Source: [Clostridium] symbiosum ATCC 14940 (GTDB lineage Bacteria; Bacillota; Clostridia; Lachnospirales; Lachnospiraceae). Taken from it: a stretch of DNA of 45,990 nt. Below the pieces are notes generated by a model. The model had not been told where the DNA came from. It saw only the letters and a program-made list of their open reading frames with translations, and did no database searches. The stretch covers positions 1 through 45,990 of the forward strand of contig NZ_KE992934.1 of NCBI RefSeq assembly GCF_000466485.1, given 5' to 3'. Positions 1 to 9,800 of the stretch are shown in pieces. Numbering within the stretch: position 1 is the stretch's first letter; the number at the start of each line of letters is the position of its first letter. The position numbers were made by a program, and so were the translations under genes.

Positions 1-47
1 ACACCGGACATGGTCCGTTCCGGCCGCGTCCTCCTAACCTCCGTTAA
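1..47. repeat. Left copy of inverted window-end repeat
   Basis: The first 47 bases match the reverse complement of 45857-45903 at 44 of 47 positions (differences at bases 12, 16 and 42). The sequence contains CGGAC-ATG-GTCCG, a small perfect hairpin. No coding frame is evident. The right-hand copy continues towards the window end, so the left copy is probably cut by the window edge. It may be a dispersed intergenic repeat, and the window edges may be assembly breaks within it. Confidence 0.75.
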
Positions 48-89
48 ATATTAATTTATGAAATTTTTATCGCACAATCCCATCTTTTG

Positions 90-98
90 TGGTAGAAT
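90..98 (+). promoter_or_regulatory. Extended -10 promoter for pyrH operon
   Basis: TGG followed by TAGAAT is an extended -10 element (TGn plus a hexamer with 5 of 6 consensus bases) about 70 nt upstream of the pyrH start. No good -35 hexamer is visible at 16-18 nt. A short inverted repeat GGCATA-N6-TATGCC lies in the leader at 115-132. The assignment is inferred from motif and position only. Confidence 0.4.
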
Positions 99-167
99 AA
101 CAATGTTAAAGTATGGCATAGAAAATTATGCCGTTTACAACTAAATACACAGGGAGAAAGACCTATT

Positions 168-869
168 ATGGAAATGAAACGAGTATTGCTTAAATTAAGC
201 GGTGAAGCTCTGGCAGGCGATAAGAAGACGGGCTTTGACGAAGCGACGGTAAAGGAAGTTGCCCGACAGGTTAAAATAGCAGTTTCCGAAGGCATCGAAG
301 TCGGTGTTGTCATCGGAGGCGGAAATTTCTGGAGGGGCCGTGAGAGTAATGTCATTGACAGAACGAAAGCGGATCAGATTGGCATGCTGGCTACTGTCAT
401 GAACTGCATCTATGTGTCTGAGATTTTCCGAAGCAGCGGAATGGACACACAGATCCTGACTCCATTTGAGTGCGGCTCCATGACGAAGCTTTTTTCCAAA
501 GACAGGGCCAATAAGTACTTTAAGAGAGGGATGGTAGTGTTTTTTGCAGGCGGTACAGGCCATCCGTATTTCTCTACCGATACAGGAGTTGCCCTCAGGG
601 CGATTGAGATGGAGGCAGACTGTATTCTTTTGGCAAAGGCCATCGACGGCGTTTACGACAGCGATCCGAAGCTGAATCCGGCTGCGATAAAGTATGACAC
701 AATTTCCATTCAGGAAGTAATTGATAAAAAGCTGGCTGTAGTAGATTTGACGGCGTCTATCATGTGCATGGAGAATCATGTGCCGATGGCGGTATTCAGC
801 CTTAATGAGGAAAACGGCATCATCAATGCGATGCAGGGAAAAATAAATGGTACGGTAGTTACCGCATAA
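168..869 (+). CDS. pyrH: UMP kinase
   Basis: Uridylate kinase of the bacterial amino-acid-kinase fold. It phosphorylates UMP to UDP in cytoplasmic pyrimidine nucleotide synthesis. The 233 residues match the usual family length. Visible landmarks are the N-terminal nucleotide-binding KLSGEAL, the glycine loop VIGGGNFWRG, the UMP-site segment DQIGMLATVMN and AGGTGHPYFSTDT. The start at 168 follows a GGGAGAAAG ribosome site; a second ATG two codons later is also possible. It lies 12 bp before frr, the usual Firmicute pairing. I see no sign of the upstream rpsB/tsf genes in the 167 bases available. Function is secure by family. Confidence 0.97.
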   Translation: MEMKRVLLKLSGEALAGDKKTGFDEATVKEVARQVKIAVSEGIEVGVVIGGGNFWRGRESNVIDRTKADQIGMLATVMNCIYVSEIFRSSGMDTQILTPFECGSMTKLFSKDRANKYFKRGMVVFFAGGTGHPYFSTDTGVALRAIEMEADCILLAKAIDGVYDSDPKLNPAAIKYDTISIQEVIDKKLAVVDLTASIMCMENHVPMAVFSLNEENGIINAMQGKINGTVVTA

Positions 870-881
870 CAGGAGGTTTAT

Positions 882-1436
882 ATGCAGGAGAAGATTAAGG
901 TTTACGAAGAAAAGATGGTAAAATCATATGAAGTTTTGTTGGATGAGTATGCCTCCATCCGGGCAGGCAGAGCAAATCCTCATGTGCTTGACAAACTGAG
1001 AGTGGATTATTACGGCACACCGACTCCGCTTCAGCAGGTAGCTAATGTCTCCGTACCGGAACCGAGAATGATTTTGATCCAGCCATGGGAGAGAAAACTG
1101 ATCAAGGACATTGAAAAAGCAATCCTCACCTCTGATCTGGGCATCAATCCGAATAATGACGGCAATGCCATCCGCCTTGTCTTCCCGGAACTGACGGAAG
1201 AGCGGAGAAAAGAACTGGCGAAGGATGTCAAGAAAAAGGGAGAAGGCGTTAAAGTAGCTGTCCGCAATATCCGCCGTGATGCCAATGATGCGATCAAGAA
1301 GATGGAGAAGGCAGGAGAAATTTCTGAAGATGATCAGGCTGAAGGCGAGGAGAAGATCCAGAAGATTACAGACAAGATGATCGAGAAGATTGATAAAGCG
1401 GTAGAGGCAAAGACAAAGGAAATTATGACCGTTTAA
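882..1436 (+). CDS. frr: Ribosome recycling factor
   Basis: Ribosome recycling factor, which with EF-G splits post-termination ribosomes. The 184 residues match the family length. The N-terminal helix contains [26 protein letters not shown], and the middle carries the conserved [11 protein letters not shown] and [23 protein letters not shown] segments before the long charged C-terminal helix. An AGGAGG site sits 5 nt before the ATG. It follows pyrH closely and is surely co-transcribed with it. A hairpin lies after the stop codon, at 1469-1492. Confidence 0.97.
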   Translation: MQEKIKVYEEKMVKSYEVLLDEYASIRAGRANPHVLDKLRVDYYGTPTPLQQVANVSVPEPRMILIQPWERKLIKDIEKAILTSDLGINPNNDGNAIRLVFPELTEERRKELAKDVKKKGEGVKVAVRNIRRDANDAIKKMEKAGEISEDDQAEGEEKIQKITDKMIEKIDKAVEAKTKEIMTV

Positions 1437-1468
1437 TCTTTTCGGTTCGGAGAGATTTAACCGCATAA

Positions 1469-1497
1469 CAGGGGGCAGGTAATCTGCCCCTGATTTT
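1469..1497 (+). terminator. Hairpin between frr and uppS
   Basis: CAGGGGGCAG pairs with CTGCCCCTG (one bulged G) around a 5-nt loop and is followed by ATTTTA. The U-run is short, so it would be a leaky terminator or an mRNA-processing hairpin that lowers expression of the isoprenoid and lipid genes relative to pyrH-frr. Confidence 0.45.
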
Positions 1498-1538
1498 ACG
1501 TTAATTGACGGTGAGAGGCTAAACACACATCGGAGGAA

Positions 1539-2282
1539 ATGATGGAAAATACAGATAAAATTATAACAGAGGAGACGAACCTGGTTATTCCGGAACACGT
1601 TGCCCTGATTCTGGACGGCAACGGCCGCTGGGCGAAGAAACGTGGACTTCCGAGAACCGCAGGCCATAAGCAGGGCTGCGTGACAGTGGAACAGACGGTG
1701 GAAGACGCCGCGAGACTGGGTATAAAGTATCTGACCGTGTATGGTTTTTCAACCGAGAACTGGAAACGCTCCGTCGAGGAAGTGGGAGCGCTGATGCAGT
1801 TGTTCCGTTACTATCTGAAACGGCTTTTAAAAATTGCAAAATCAAATAATGTCAGAGTGAAAATGATCGGGGACAGAACCCGTTTCGATAGAGATATCAT
1901 TGAAGGAATCGATACACTGGAGAGAGAGACAAAAAATAATACGGGAATGACTTTCGTGATTGCCGTTAATTATGGAGGAAGGGATGAGATCACAAGAGCG
2001 ATCCGGCGGATGACGGCAGACTGTAAGGAAGGCCGTCTCGATTCCGGCTCAGTTACGGAACAGGTGGTTTCTTCTTATCTGGATACGGCAGATATCCCGG
2101 ATCCGGATCTTTTGATCCGTACCAGCGGAGAAATCCGCCTCTCGAATTATCTTTTATGGCAGCTTGCGTACAGTGAGATCGTTGTGACAGACTGCCTGTG
2201 GCCTGATTTCAACAAAGAAGAGCTATTAAAGGCCATTGCCCAGTATAATAAGAGAGACAGAAGGTTCGGCGGGGTCAAATGA
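1539..2282 (+). CDS. uppS: Undecaprenyl diphosphate synthase (isoprenyl transferase)
   Basis: Cis-prenyltransferase that adds isopentenyl units to farnesyl diphosphate, giving the C55 carrier for peptidoglycan and wall polymers. The catalytic motif HVALILDGNGRW lies at residues 20-31 with the key Asp at 26. YGFSTENWKRS and the C-terminal RTSGEIRLSNYLLWQLAYSE complete the family signature. The 247 residues are typical. Two adjacent ATGs occur; GGAGG at 1532-1536 is better spaced for the second (1542). It is followed after about 100 bp by cdsA, the standard order. Confidence 0.96.
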   Translation: MMENTDKIITEETNLVIPEHVALILDGNGRWAKKRGLPRTAGHKQGCVTVEQTVEDAARLGIKYLTVYGFSTENWKRSVEEVGALMQLFRYYLKRLLKIAKSNNVRVKMIGDRTRFDRDIIEGIDTLERETKNNTGMTFVIAVNYGGRDEITRAIRRMTADCKEGRLDSGSVTEQVVSSYLDTADIPDPDLLIRTSGEIRLSNYLLWQLAYSEIVVTDCLWPDFNKEELLKAIAQYNKRDRRFGGVK

Positions 2283-2384
2283 AAATGAAGCACGCCTGAA
2301 TTACCTCGCAGGAGGATGGCTGCAAAGCGGATGCAGCTTACGAATACCTGTATTGTCGGCAGGTGAGTTGAGGGAGGAGGAGCC

Positions 2385-3185
2385 ATGTTCAGAACAAGGC
2401 TGATCAGCGGTATTATACTAGTAATTCTGGCCGTGATTGTAGTCAGTACGGGAGGTGCCCTTCTGTACGGCGTCACTGCGGTTATTTCACTGGTGGGGAT
2501 GTTTGAATTATACCGTGTAATGGGTATTGAGAAAAAAAGTCTGGGACTTGTCGGATATCTGGCGGGGATATCGTATTATGGCCTGCTGTGGTTCGACGGA
2601 CAAAAATATGTGACGTTGATGGCGATTGCAGCCCTGATGCTGCTTATGACAATCTATGTGTTTACGTTTCCACACTACGGGACAGAACAGGTGACGGTGT
2701 CTTTCTTTGGCATCTTCTATCTGGCAGTGATGCTTTCCTACCTGTACCAGGTGAGGGAGATGGCGGACGGAAGATATCTGGTCTGGCTGATTTTCCTGAG
2801 TTCATGGGGATGCGATACCTGCGCCTATTGCGCCGGAATGCTGTTTGGCAGGCACAAACTGACACCGGTGCTGAGCCCGAAAAAGACGATAGAGGGAGCC
2901 GTGGGCGGAATAATAGGGGCGGCTGTCCTCGGATTCATTTATGCATCCATATTCGGCCACAGGATGGATGAGATTGGCAATCCACAGGCAGCTTGTGCGG
3001 CAGCCTGCGCCATAGCGGCGGTGATTTCTCAGATAGGAGATCTGGCAGCCTCCGCAATCAAAAGGAACCATAATGTAAAAGATTACGGCCATCTGATACC
3101 GGGACACGGCGGTGTGCTGGACCGGTTTGACAGCGTTATATTTACGGCTCCGGCTATCTTTTTTGCGCTGACATTTCTCGGTTAA
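2385..3185 (+). CDS. cdsA: Phosphatidate cytidylyltransferase
   Basis: CDP-diglyceride synthase: makes CDP-diacylglycerol from phosphatidate and CTP at the membrane, the branch point for phosphatidylglycerol and cardiolipin. The 266-residue protein is strongly hydrophobic with about seven to eight membrane spans. The family signature is complete near the C-terminus: S-x3-R, then KDYGHLIPGHGGVLDRFDS. A GGGAGGAGGAG ribosome site precedes the ATG. The cardiolipin synthase at 25617 would use lipids derived from its product. Confidence 0.95.
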   Translation: MFRTRLISGIILVILAVIVVSTGGALLYGVTAVISLVGMFELYRVMGIEKKSLGLVGYLAGISYYGLLWFDGQKYVTLMAIAALMLLMTIYVFTFPHYGTEQVTVSFFGIFYLAVMLSYLYQVREMADGRYLVWLIFLSSWGCDTCAYCAGMLFGRHKLTPVLSPKKTIEGAVGGIIGAAVLGFIYASIFGHRMDEIGNPQAACAAACAIAAVISQIGDLAASAIKRNHNVKDYGHLIPGHGGVLDRFDSVIFTAPAIFFALTFLG

Positions 3186-3322
3186 CGGCTGACGGAAGGG
3201 ACACCAAGATTCTGTCAGACAGGTACACCGGCCGGAAAAGATGCATAGAATACTGGAGCCGGTTCAATAATAACTGAAGATATCAAAAAGTAACAGTGAG
3301 TTAAGAAAGGCAGACATCTGCG

Positions 3323-4465
3323 ATGAAAAAAATAGCTATACTGGGTTCTACCGGTTCAATCGGAACACAGACATTGGACGTGGTCAGGACGAATAAAGAT
3401 ATAGAGGTGACTGCATTAGCCGCCGGAAGCAATATATCGCTTTTGGAAAGTCAGATCCGGGAATTTACACCGAAGCTCGCCGCAGTCTGGGATGAGAAGA
3501 AGGCGGCTGAACTTAAAAGCCGGGTGCGAGATCTCGATGTGAAGGTGGTAAGCGGGATGGAAGGCCTTCTCGAAATTGCCGCAGAACCTTCCTCGGAGAT
3601 TCTGGTGACGGCAATTGTAGGTATGATTGGCATCAGGCCGACCATTGCGGCAATGGAGGCGGGCAAGGACATTGCCCTCGCGAATAAGGAAACGCTTGTG
3701 ACCGCAGGCCATATCATCATGCCGCTGGCAAAAGAGAAGAATGTCAGGATACTGCCGGTGGACAGTGAACATAGCGCCATATTCCAGAGCCTGAACGGCG
3801 AGCATGGAAACAGGATACATAAAATCCTTCTGACTGCATCGGGCGGCCCGTTCCGCAAAAGAACGAGGGAGCAGATGAAGGACATTCAGGTGGAGGATGC
3901 GCTTAAGCATCCCAACTGGACGATGGGCAGAAAGATAACAATCGACAGCTCCACGATGGTGAACAAGGGGCTGGAAGTGATGGAAGCAAGATGGCTGTTC
4001 GGCGTCACGATGGAGCAGGTTCAGGTTGTGGTCCAGCCTCAGAGCGTGATTCATTCCATGGTGGAATTTGAAGACGGAGCTGTAATTGCCCAATTGGGAA
4101 CTCCGGACATGAAACTGCCGATTCAGTATGCGCTTTACTACCCGCAGCGGAAGTTTTTGCCCGGCGGGCGGTTAGATTTTGCCAAACTTGGGCAGATTAC
4201 CTTTGAAGCCCCTGACTTCTGCAATTTTCACGGCCTTTCACTGGCCTATGAGGCAGGAAAACGCGGCGGAACGCTGCCGACCGTATTTAACGCGGCGAAT
4301 GAACTGGCAGTGAAAAAATTCCTGGACAGAAAAGCAGGATACTTAGCGATAACCGATATGATCGAGGCTGCAATGGAGCAGCACAGGGTAGTGGAAAATC
4401 CGTCGGTGGATGAGATACTTTCCGCTGAGCAGGAGACTTATGACTTTATAGAGAGCAGGTGGTAG
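3323..4465 (+). CDS. dxr: 1-deoxy-D-xylulose 5-phosphate reductoisomerase
   Basis: First committed enzyme of the MEP isoprenoid pathway, converting DXP to MEP with NADPH and a divalent metal. The NADPH fold starts with GSTGSIGTQTLDVV at residues 8-21. NKETLVTAGH, the metal/substrate segment VDSEHSAIFQ and the flexible-loop segment SGGPFRKRTREQM are all present. Length 380 is normal. It ends one base before the start of rseP. With uppS and ispG it places polyprenyl synthesis in this operon. Confidence 0.96.
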   Translation: MKKIAILGSTGSIGTQTLDVVRTNKDIEVTALAAGSNISLLESQIREFTPKLAAVWDEKKAAELKSRVRDLDVKVVSGMEGLLEIAAEPSSEILVTAIVGMIGIRPTIAAMEAGKDIALANKETLVTAGHIIMPLAKEKNVRILPVDSEHSAIFQSLNGEHGNRIHKILLTASGGPFRKRTREQMKDIQVEDALKHPNWTMGRKITIDSSTMVNKGLEVMEARWLFGVTMEQVQVVVQPQSVIHSMVEFEDGAVIAQLGTPDMKLPIQYALYYPQRKFLPGGRLDFAKLGQITFEAPDFCNFHGLSLAYEAGKRGGTLPTVFNAANELAVKKFLDRKAGYLAITDMIEAAMEQHRVVENPSVDEILSAEQETYDFIESRW

Positions 4466-4466
4466 A

Positions 4467-5648
4467 TTGTTAAGTTTACTTGCGGCAATACTTGTATTTG
4501 GACTAATCATACTTTTTCATGAATTCGGACACTTTCTGCTGGCAAAGCGCGGCGGAATCTGCGTAGTGGAATTTTCTCTGGGAATGGGGCCGAGACTGTT
4601 CAGCATGGTCAAAGGCGGAACCAGGTATTCCCTGAAACTGTTTCCCTTCGGAGGCTCCTGCATGATGCTGGGAGAGGATGAGGATTTATCCGACGATGAC
4701 AGGGATGAGAGGGCCGGAAAAAATATTGCCGGTAAAGCAGCTTACGGGGAGGATGAGTTTAAAGATACAAAAGCCGCTTCCCATAAGGAAGCGGAGCAGA
4801 CACGAAGCTACGCGGGGGTAGAACTGGCGCCGGGAGCAACCGGAGTGACATTTAATGAGACATCGGTGTGGACCCGATTTCTTGTTATTGCGGCCGGACC
4901 GGTTTTCAACTTTATTCTGGCATTTGTCTGTGCATTCTTTGTAATCAGCTATGTGGGCTACGATCCGGCGGAAGTTTACAGCGTCGTGGAGGGCTATCCG
5001 GCGGCTGAGGCAGGAATTGAGCCGGGCGACGTGATTACACAGATCAACGGCAAGAACATTAAGATATACAGGGACGTACTGGCTTATACCAGCTTCCACC
5101 AGGGAGAGACACTGAACCTGGAATACAGACGCGGCAATGAACTTCATCAGGCGGTGATTGAGCCGGTATATTCCGCTGAAAACGGAAGCTATATGATGGG
5201 AATCAGCGGCGGAGTCTATAAAAAACCGGAATCCGTATTTGTGACAGCCAAATACAGCGCGTATGAACTGAGGTACTGGATCAATCTGACGTTCAAGAGC
5301 CTTGGGATGATTGTGAAACGCCAGGTAAAGACGGATGATATAGCAGGCCCTGTGCGGATTGTTTCGATGATCGATTCCACTGTCAGGGAGAGCAGCGAAT
5401 ACGGGCTGATGGTGGTGCTTGTCAATCTCGCCAATATGTGTGTCCTTTTGAGCGCAAACCTTGGCATCATGAATCTGCTTCCGATTCCGGCCCTGGACGG
5501 AGGACGGCTTGTCTTTATCATTCTGGAAGCGCTCAGGGGGCGGCCGATCGACCGGGAAAAGGAAGGGATGATCCATATGGCCGGTATGGCGGTTCTTATG
5601 GTGCTGATGGTATTTATCCTGTTTAATGATATCAGAAACATGCTGTGA
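4467..5648 (+). CDS. rseP: RIP metalloprotease RseP (site-2 protease)
   Basis: Intramembrane zinc protease of the S2P/M50 family that cleaves membrane-bound anti-sigma factors or signal-peptide remnants. The zinc motif HEFGH is at residues 18-22 in the first membrane span; a PDZ domain spans roughly 170-240; the second active-site motif NLLPIPALDGG is at 336-346. The start is TTG at 4467, one base after the dxr stop, with AGGTGG just upstream. Unusual: between Glu72 and Trp135 lies an acidic then mixed-charge insert of about 50 residues, where compact homologues have a short DPR-type loop. Confidence 0.94.
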   Translation: MLSLLAAILVFGLIILFHEFGHFLLAKRGGICVVEFSLGMGPRLFSMVKGGTRYSLKLFPFGGSCMMLGEDEDLSDDDRDERAGKNIAGKAAYGEDEFKDTKAASHKEAEQTRSYAGVELAPGATGVTFNETSVWTRFLVIAAGPVFNFILAFVCAFFVISYVGYDPAEVYSVVEGYPAAEAGIEPGDVITQINGKNIKIYRDVLAYTSFHQGETLNLEYRRGNELHQAVIEPVYSAENGSYMMGISGGVYKKPESVFVTAKYSAYELRYWINLTFKSLGMIVKRQVKTDDIAGPVRIVSMIDSTVRESSEYGLMVVLVNLANMCVLLSANLGIMNLLPIPALDGGRLVFIILEALRGRPIDREKEGMIHMAGMAVLMVLMVFILFNDIRNML

Positions 5649-5676
5649 TAAAGTAGAAGTCCAGACAGGTCAGCAC

Positions 5677-5705
5677 GTAACAGTTCAGACAGCATGAACT
5701 GTTAC
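5677..5705. repeat. 11-bp inverted repeat, copy 1 (before ispG)
   Basis: GTAACAGTTCA, a 7-nt spacer and TGAACTGTTAC form a perfect 11-bp stem. The same stem and spacer length occur at 44212-44240 with a different loop sequence. A longer flanking pairing, GGTCAG/CTGACC, may extend the structure. A U-run is absent, so it is not a simple terminator. Confidence 0.8.
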
Positions 5706-5786
5706 GGCAGCACAGCGGCTGTACTGACCGTAGATAAAAATAGATTGACAATTCTGTAAAAGTTCAGAGATACCGGGGAGGTTAGT

Positions 5787-6854
5787 ATGGCGTACAGAGA
5801 TGAGACAAAAACGGTTCAGATTGGAAAAAAGGTGATCGGGGGAGGAAACCCGATCCTGATCCAGTCCATGTGCAACACAAAGACAGAGGATGTGAAAGCG
5901 ACAATCGGCCAGATCCTGGAACTTCAGAACGCTGGCTGTGATATTATCCGCGTGGCGGTTCCGACGATGGAAGCTGCAATGGCCCTGACCGAGATTAAGA
6001 AGGCAATCAGGATTCCTTTGGTGGCCGATATTCATTTTGATTACCGTCTGGCGATTGCGGCGATAGAATGCGGCGCTGATAAAATCCGGATCAATCCTGG
6101 CAATATCGGTGCAAAAGAACGCGTTCAGGCCGTTGTGGATAAAGCCCGGGAATACGGCGTCCCTATTCGTGTGGGCGTCAACAGCGGTTCCCTGGAAAAG
6201 CATCTGCTCGAAGAGTACGGCGGCGTGACGGCGGAGGGAATTGTACGGAGCGCCCTGGAAAAGGTGGCGTTGATTGAGCGCATGGGATACGACAATCTCG
6301 TAATCAGCATCAAATCCTCGGATGTCATGATGTGCGTAAAGGCTCATGAGCTGATTGCAAAGAAAACCAGATATCCGCTCCATGTCGGCATCACGGAGGC
6401 GGGAACGCTGCTGGCAGGCAATATCAAGTCCGCCGTTGGCCTGGGCCTGATTTTAAATCAGGGGATCGGAGATACCATCCGTGTCTCCCTGACCGGAAAC
6501 CCGGTGGAGGAAGTGAAATCGGCAAAGCTGATTTTGCGGACCCTGGGGCTTCGAAAGGGAGGGGTTGAGGTGGTATCATGCCCTACCTGCGGGAGAACCT
6601 GCATTGATCTGATCGGTCTGGCCGGCCAGGTGGAAAACATGGTCCAGGAATATGAGCTGGATATCAAGGTGGCCGTGATGGGCTGTGTCGTAAACGGCCC
6701 GGGAGAGGCAAGGGAGGCGGATCTTGGCATTGCAGGCGGCATCGGGGAAGGACTGCTGATCCGCAAAGGTGAAATCATCAAAAAAGTGCCAGAGAAAGAC
6801 CTTCTGCCCGCACTGAAAGAAGAGCTTGACAGGCTGGCCGGAAAACTGGAATAA
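5787..6854 (+). CDS. ispG: (E)-4-hydroxy-3-methylbut-2-enyl-diphosphate synthase
   Basis: Iron-sulfur enzyme of the MEP pathway that reductively converts MEcPP to HMBPP. The cluster ligands are visible as CPTC (Cys265 and Cys268) and GCVVNGPGEA (Cys300, Glu307). The N-terminal TIM-barrel part contains IGGGNPILIQSMCNT, VADIHFDYRLA and RINPGNIG. Its 355 residues match the short bacterial form without the plant-type insertion. GGGGAGG precedes the ATG. It follows rseP after a 138-bp gap carrying a hairpin repeat. Confidence 0.96.
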   Translation: MAYRDETKTVQIGKKVIGGGNPILIQSMCNTKTEDVKATIGQILELQNAGCDIIRVAVPTMEAAMALTEIKKAIRIPLVADIHFDYRLAIAAIECGADKIRINPGNIGAKERVQAVVDKAREYGVPIRVGVNSGSLEKHLLEEYGGVTAEGIVRSALEKVALIERMGYDNLVISIKSSDVMMCVKAHELIAKKTRYPLHVGITEAGTLLAGNIKSAVGLGLILNQGIGDTIRVSLTGNPVEEVKSAKLILRTLGLRKGGVEVVSCPTCGRTCIDLIGLAGQVENMVQEYELDIKVAVMGCVVNGPGEAREADLGIAGGIGEGLLIRKGEIIKKVPEKDLLPALKEELDRLAGKLE

Positions 6855-6891
6855 TAGAGCTGCAGGGTGAAAAAGAAATTAAGGTGATGGA

Positions 6892-9800
6892 ATGAAATCG
6901 TTTTTGGAAGTATTTCCTGATTTACATATTGCAGATAATGTGAGAGAGCTTTTTGAGCTGGTAGAGGTGGAGAAGGTGGCCACTACCAGGGATAGAAGCT
7001 CTATCCGCATTTATATCGTCAGTCCCAGACTGATTCATAAACAGAACATCTATAAGCTGGAGGAGGGGATTAAGAGCCAGCTCTTCCCCGGAAAAAAGGT
7101 GACGATTAAAATCCTGGAGAAATATCATCTCTCCGGCCAGTATACGCCGAAAAAGCTGATGGATGTTTACCGTGACAGCATCCTGATGGAGCTTAAGAAT
7201 TACAGCATTCTTTTATACAATATGTTCCGCAGGGCCGTTCTCTCTTTTGACGAGAAGGATCTTCTGACCATGGAGATCGAGGATACGATGATAGCAAAGG
7301 ACAAGGCGCCGGAGCTTGTGAGGATCCTCGAAAAGATCTTTACGGAACGCTGTAACATTCCGATGGAGGTCAGGCTGTCCTACCGCCCGGCAGAGGCCAG
7401 AAAAAGGGTGGAGGAGGAGCCTGCCGTCATCTATATGAACGCGGAGCATACATCCGGCGGCGCAGCGCCGTCCGATCCGGCTCCGGTCTCCGGGGAGGCC
7501 TCCCTGGATCTTCCCTTTGACGAGGGCAGCTCGGTCTTAAAGCCGGTGGGCGATTTGAATTTCCAGGCGGAGAAGAAACAGAAAGCAGTTAAGGAAACCG
7601 GCGGAAAGAACGCCCAGTCAAAAGCGGGAGGCGATTTAAGCGGCAAAAAGGGCAAAGGCGATTTTAGCGGCGGAAAGAGGGAATTCCGGCGCTCCGGCTA
7701 CGGCAGAAAGTCGGATAATCCGGATGTCCTGTATGGCCGCGATTTTGACGAAGAGTCGGTTGAGATTGAGAAGATAGAAGGGGAGATAGGTGAGGTGGTG
7801 ATCCGCGGAAAGATACTCGCCACGGATGTGCGTGAGCTTCGCAGCGGTAATTCCCTCTTTATTTTCAGTATCAGTGACTTTACCGATACGATCAGTGTCA
7901 AAGTGTTCGCCCGCGAGGAGTCACTTGAGGATTTGAAGACTGCGACAAAGGCCGGCCAGTTTGTCAGGCTGAAAGGCGTGGCGAACATCGACCGTTTCGA
8001 CGGGGAGCTGACCATCGGTTCTGTTGTGGGTATTAAAAAATGCGAGGATTTTACGACGAAACGCGTGGACAATGCTCCGGTCAAGCGTGTGGAACTGCAC
8101 TGCCATACCAAGATGAGCGATATGGACGGCGTTTCCGAGGTAAAGGACCTCATTAAGCGGGCCAAACAGTGGGGAATGGACGCGATGGCGGTAACGGATC
8201 ACGGCTGTGTCCAGTCCTTTCCGGATGCCAACCATTCCGTGGAGAGAGGTGATAATTTCAAGGTTCTTTACGGTGTGGAGGGATATCTGGTCGACGATAT
8301 GAAGGAACTGGTTGAAAACGGTGCGGGACAATCCCTGGATCATACCTGTGTGGTCTTCGATATCGAGACGACCGGCTTCAGCCCTCTTAAGAACCGGATC
8401 ATTGAGATAGGCGCAGTCAGGGTGGAGGAGGGACGGATTGTTGATAAATTCAGCAGCTTCGTCAACCCCGACGTGCCGATTCCCTTTGAGATAGAGAAGC
8501 TGACGGGTATCAATGACAACATGGTTCTGGATGCGCCGAAGATAGACAGGGTTCTTCCTGAATTTCTGGAGTTTTGCAGGGGAGCCGTCATGGTGGCTCA
8601 TAATGCCGGTTTTGACATCAGCTTTATTAAAGAGAATGCAAGACAGCAGGGACTTGAGTTTAATCCGACCGTGCTCGACACGGTATCCCTGGCCCGCGTT
8701 CTCCTTCCGAACCTCAACCGGTTTAAGCTGGATACGGTAGCAAAAGAGCTTAAGATTAACCTGGCAAACCATCACAGGGCGGTGGACGATGCAGGGGCGA
8801 CAGCGGAAATCTTTGTCCGTTTTATAAAAATGCTGAAGGAACGTGACATTTTTGATCTGTCCCAGTTAAATGAACTCAGCAGGATGACGGTGGAAATGAT
8901 ACGGAAGATGCCCACCTTCCATATTATCATAATTTCGAAAAACGATGTGGGGCGCGTCAATCTCTACCGCCTCGTATCAGAGTCCAACCTGACTTATTTT
9001 GCCAGACGTCCCAGGATCCCGAAGAGCCTGCTTAGCCAGTACCGGGAGGGCCTTATCATCGGTTCCGCCTGCGAGGCGGGGGAACTCTACCAGGCGCTTT
9101 TACGCGGTGTGCCTGATACGGAGATACATAAGATAGTGGATTTTTATGACTATCTGGAAATACAGCCTCTGGGCAACAATGCATTTATGCTCAGGGATGA
9201 GAAAAGTCCGGTGAATTCCGAGGAAGAGCTGATGGATTTGAACCGCAGGATTGTGGGTCTGGGAGAACAGTATAATAAGCCGGTCTGCGCGACCTGTGAC
9301 GTCCATTTCCTGGATCCGGAGGATGAGGTTTACCGGAGAATCATCATGTCGAGTAAAGGATTCAAGGACGCCGACGATCAGGCTCCGCTCTATCTGCGGA
9401 CCACGGATGAGATGCTCAGGGAATTTGAGTATCTGGGGAGCGACAAAGCCGAGGAGGTGGTAATCACCAATACCAGGAAGATAGCAGCCATGTGCGAAAG
9501 GATAGAGCCTGTCCGTCCCGATAAATGCGCTCCTGTTATTCCCAACTCGGATGAGACGCTGAGAAGCATCTGTTATAACAAAGCCCATGAAATGTATGGT
9601 GAGAACCTTCCTAAAATTGTGGTGGATCGTCTGGAACGGGAGCTTAACTCGATAATTTCCAACGGTTTCGCCGTTATGTATATTATCGCCCAGAAACTGG
9701 TATGGAAATCAAATGAGGACGGCTATCTGGTAGGTTCCAGGGGATCCGTAGGCTCCTCGCTGGTGGCCACAATGTCGGGTATCACGGAAGTAAACCCGCT

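Noticed and set aside
2588-2971. Open frame inside cdsA in another phase
   Set aside because: Shadow frame with no ribosome site or family resemblance; the cdsA frame is fully conserved.
4686-5576. Long minus-strand open frame opposite rseP
   Set aside because: His/Arg-rich composition typical of antisense shadows; rseP has intact motifs.
5745-5750. Perfect TTGACA before ispG as a promoter -35
   Set aside because: The matching -10 position falls on GAGATA next to the ribosome site, giving poor fit and an almost leaderless start.
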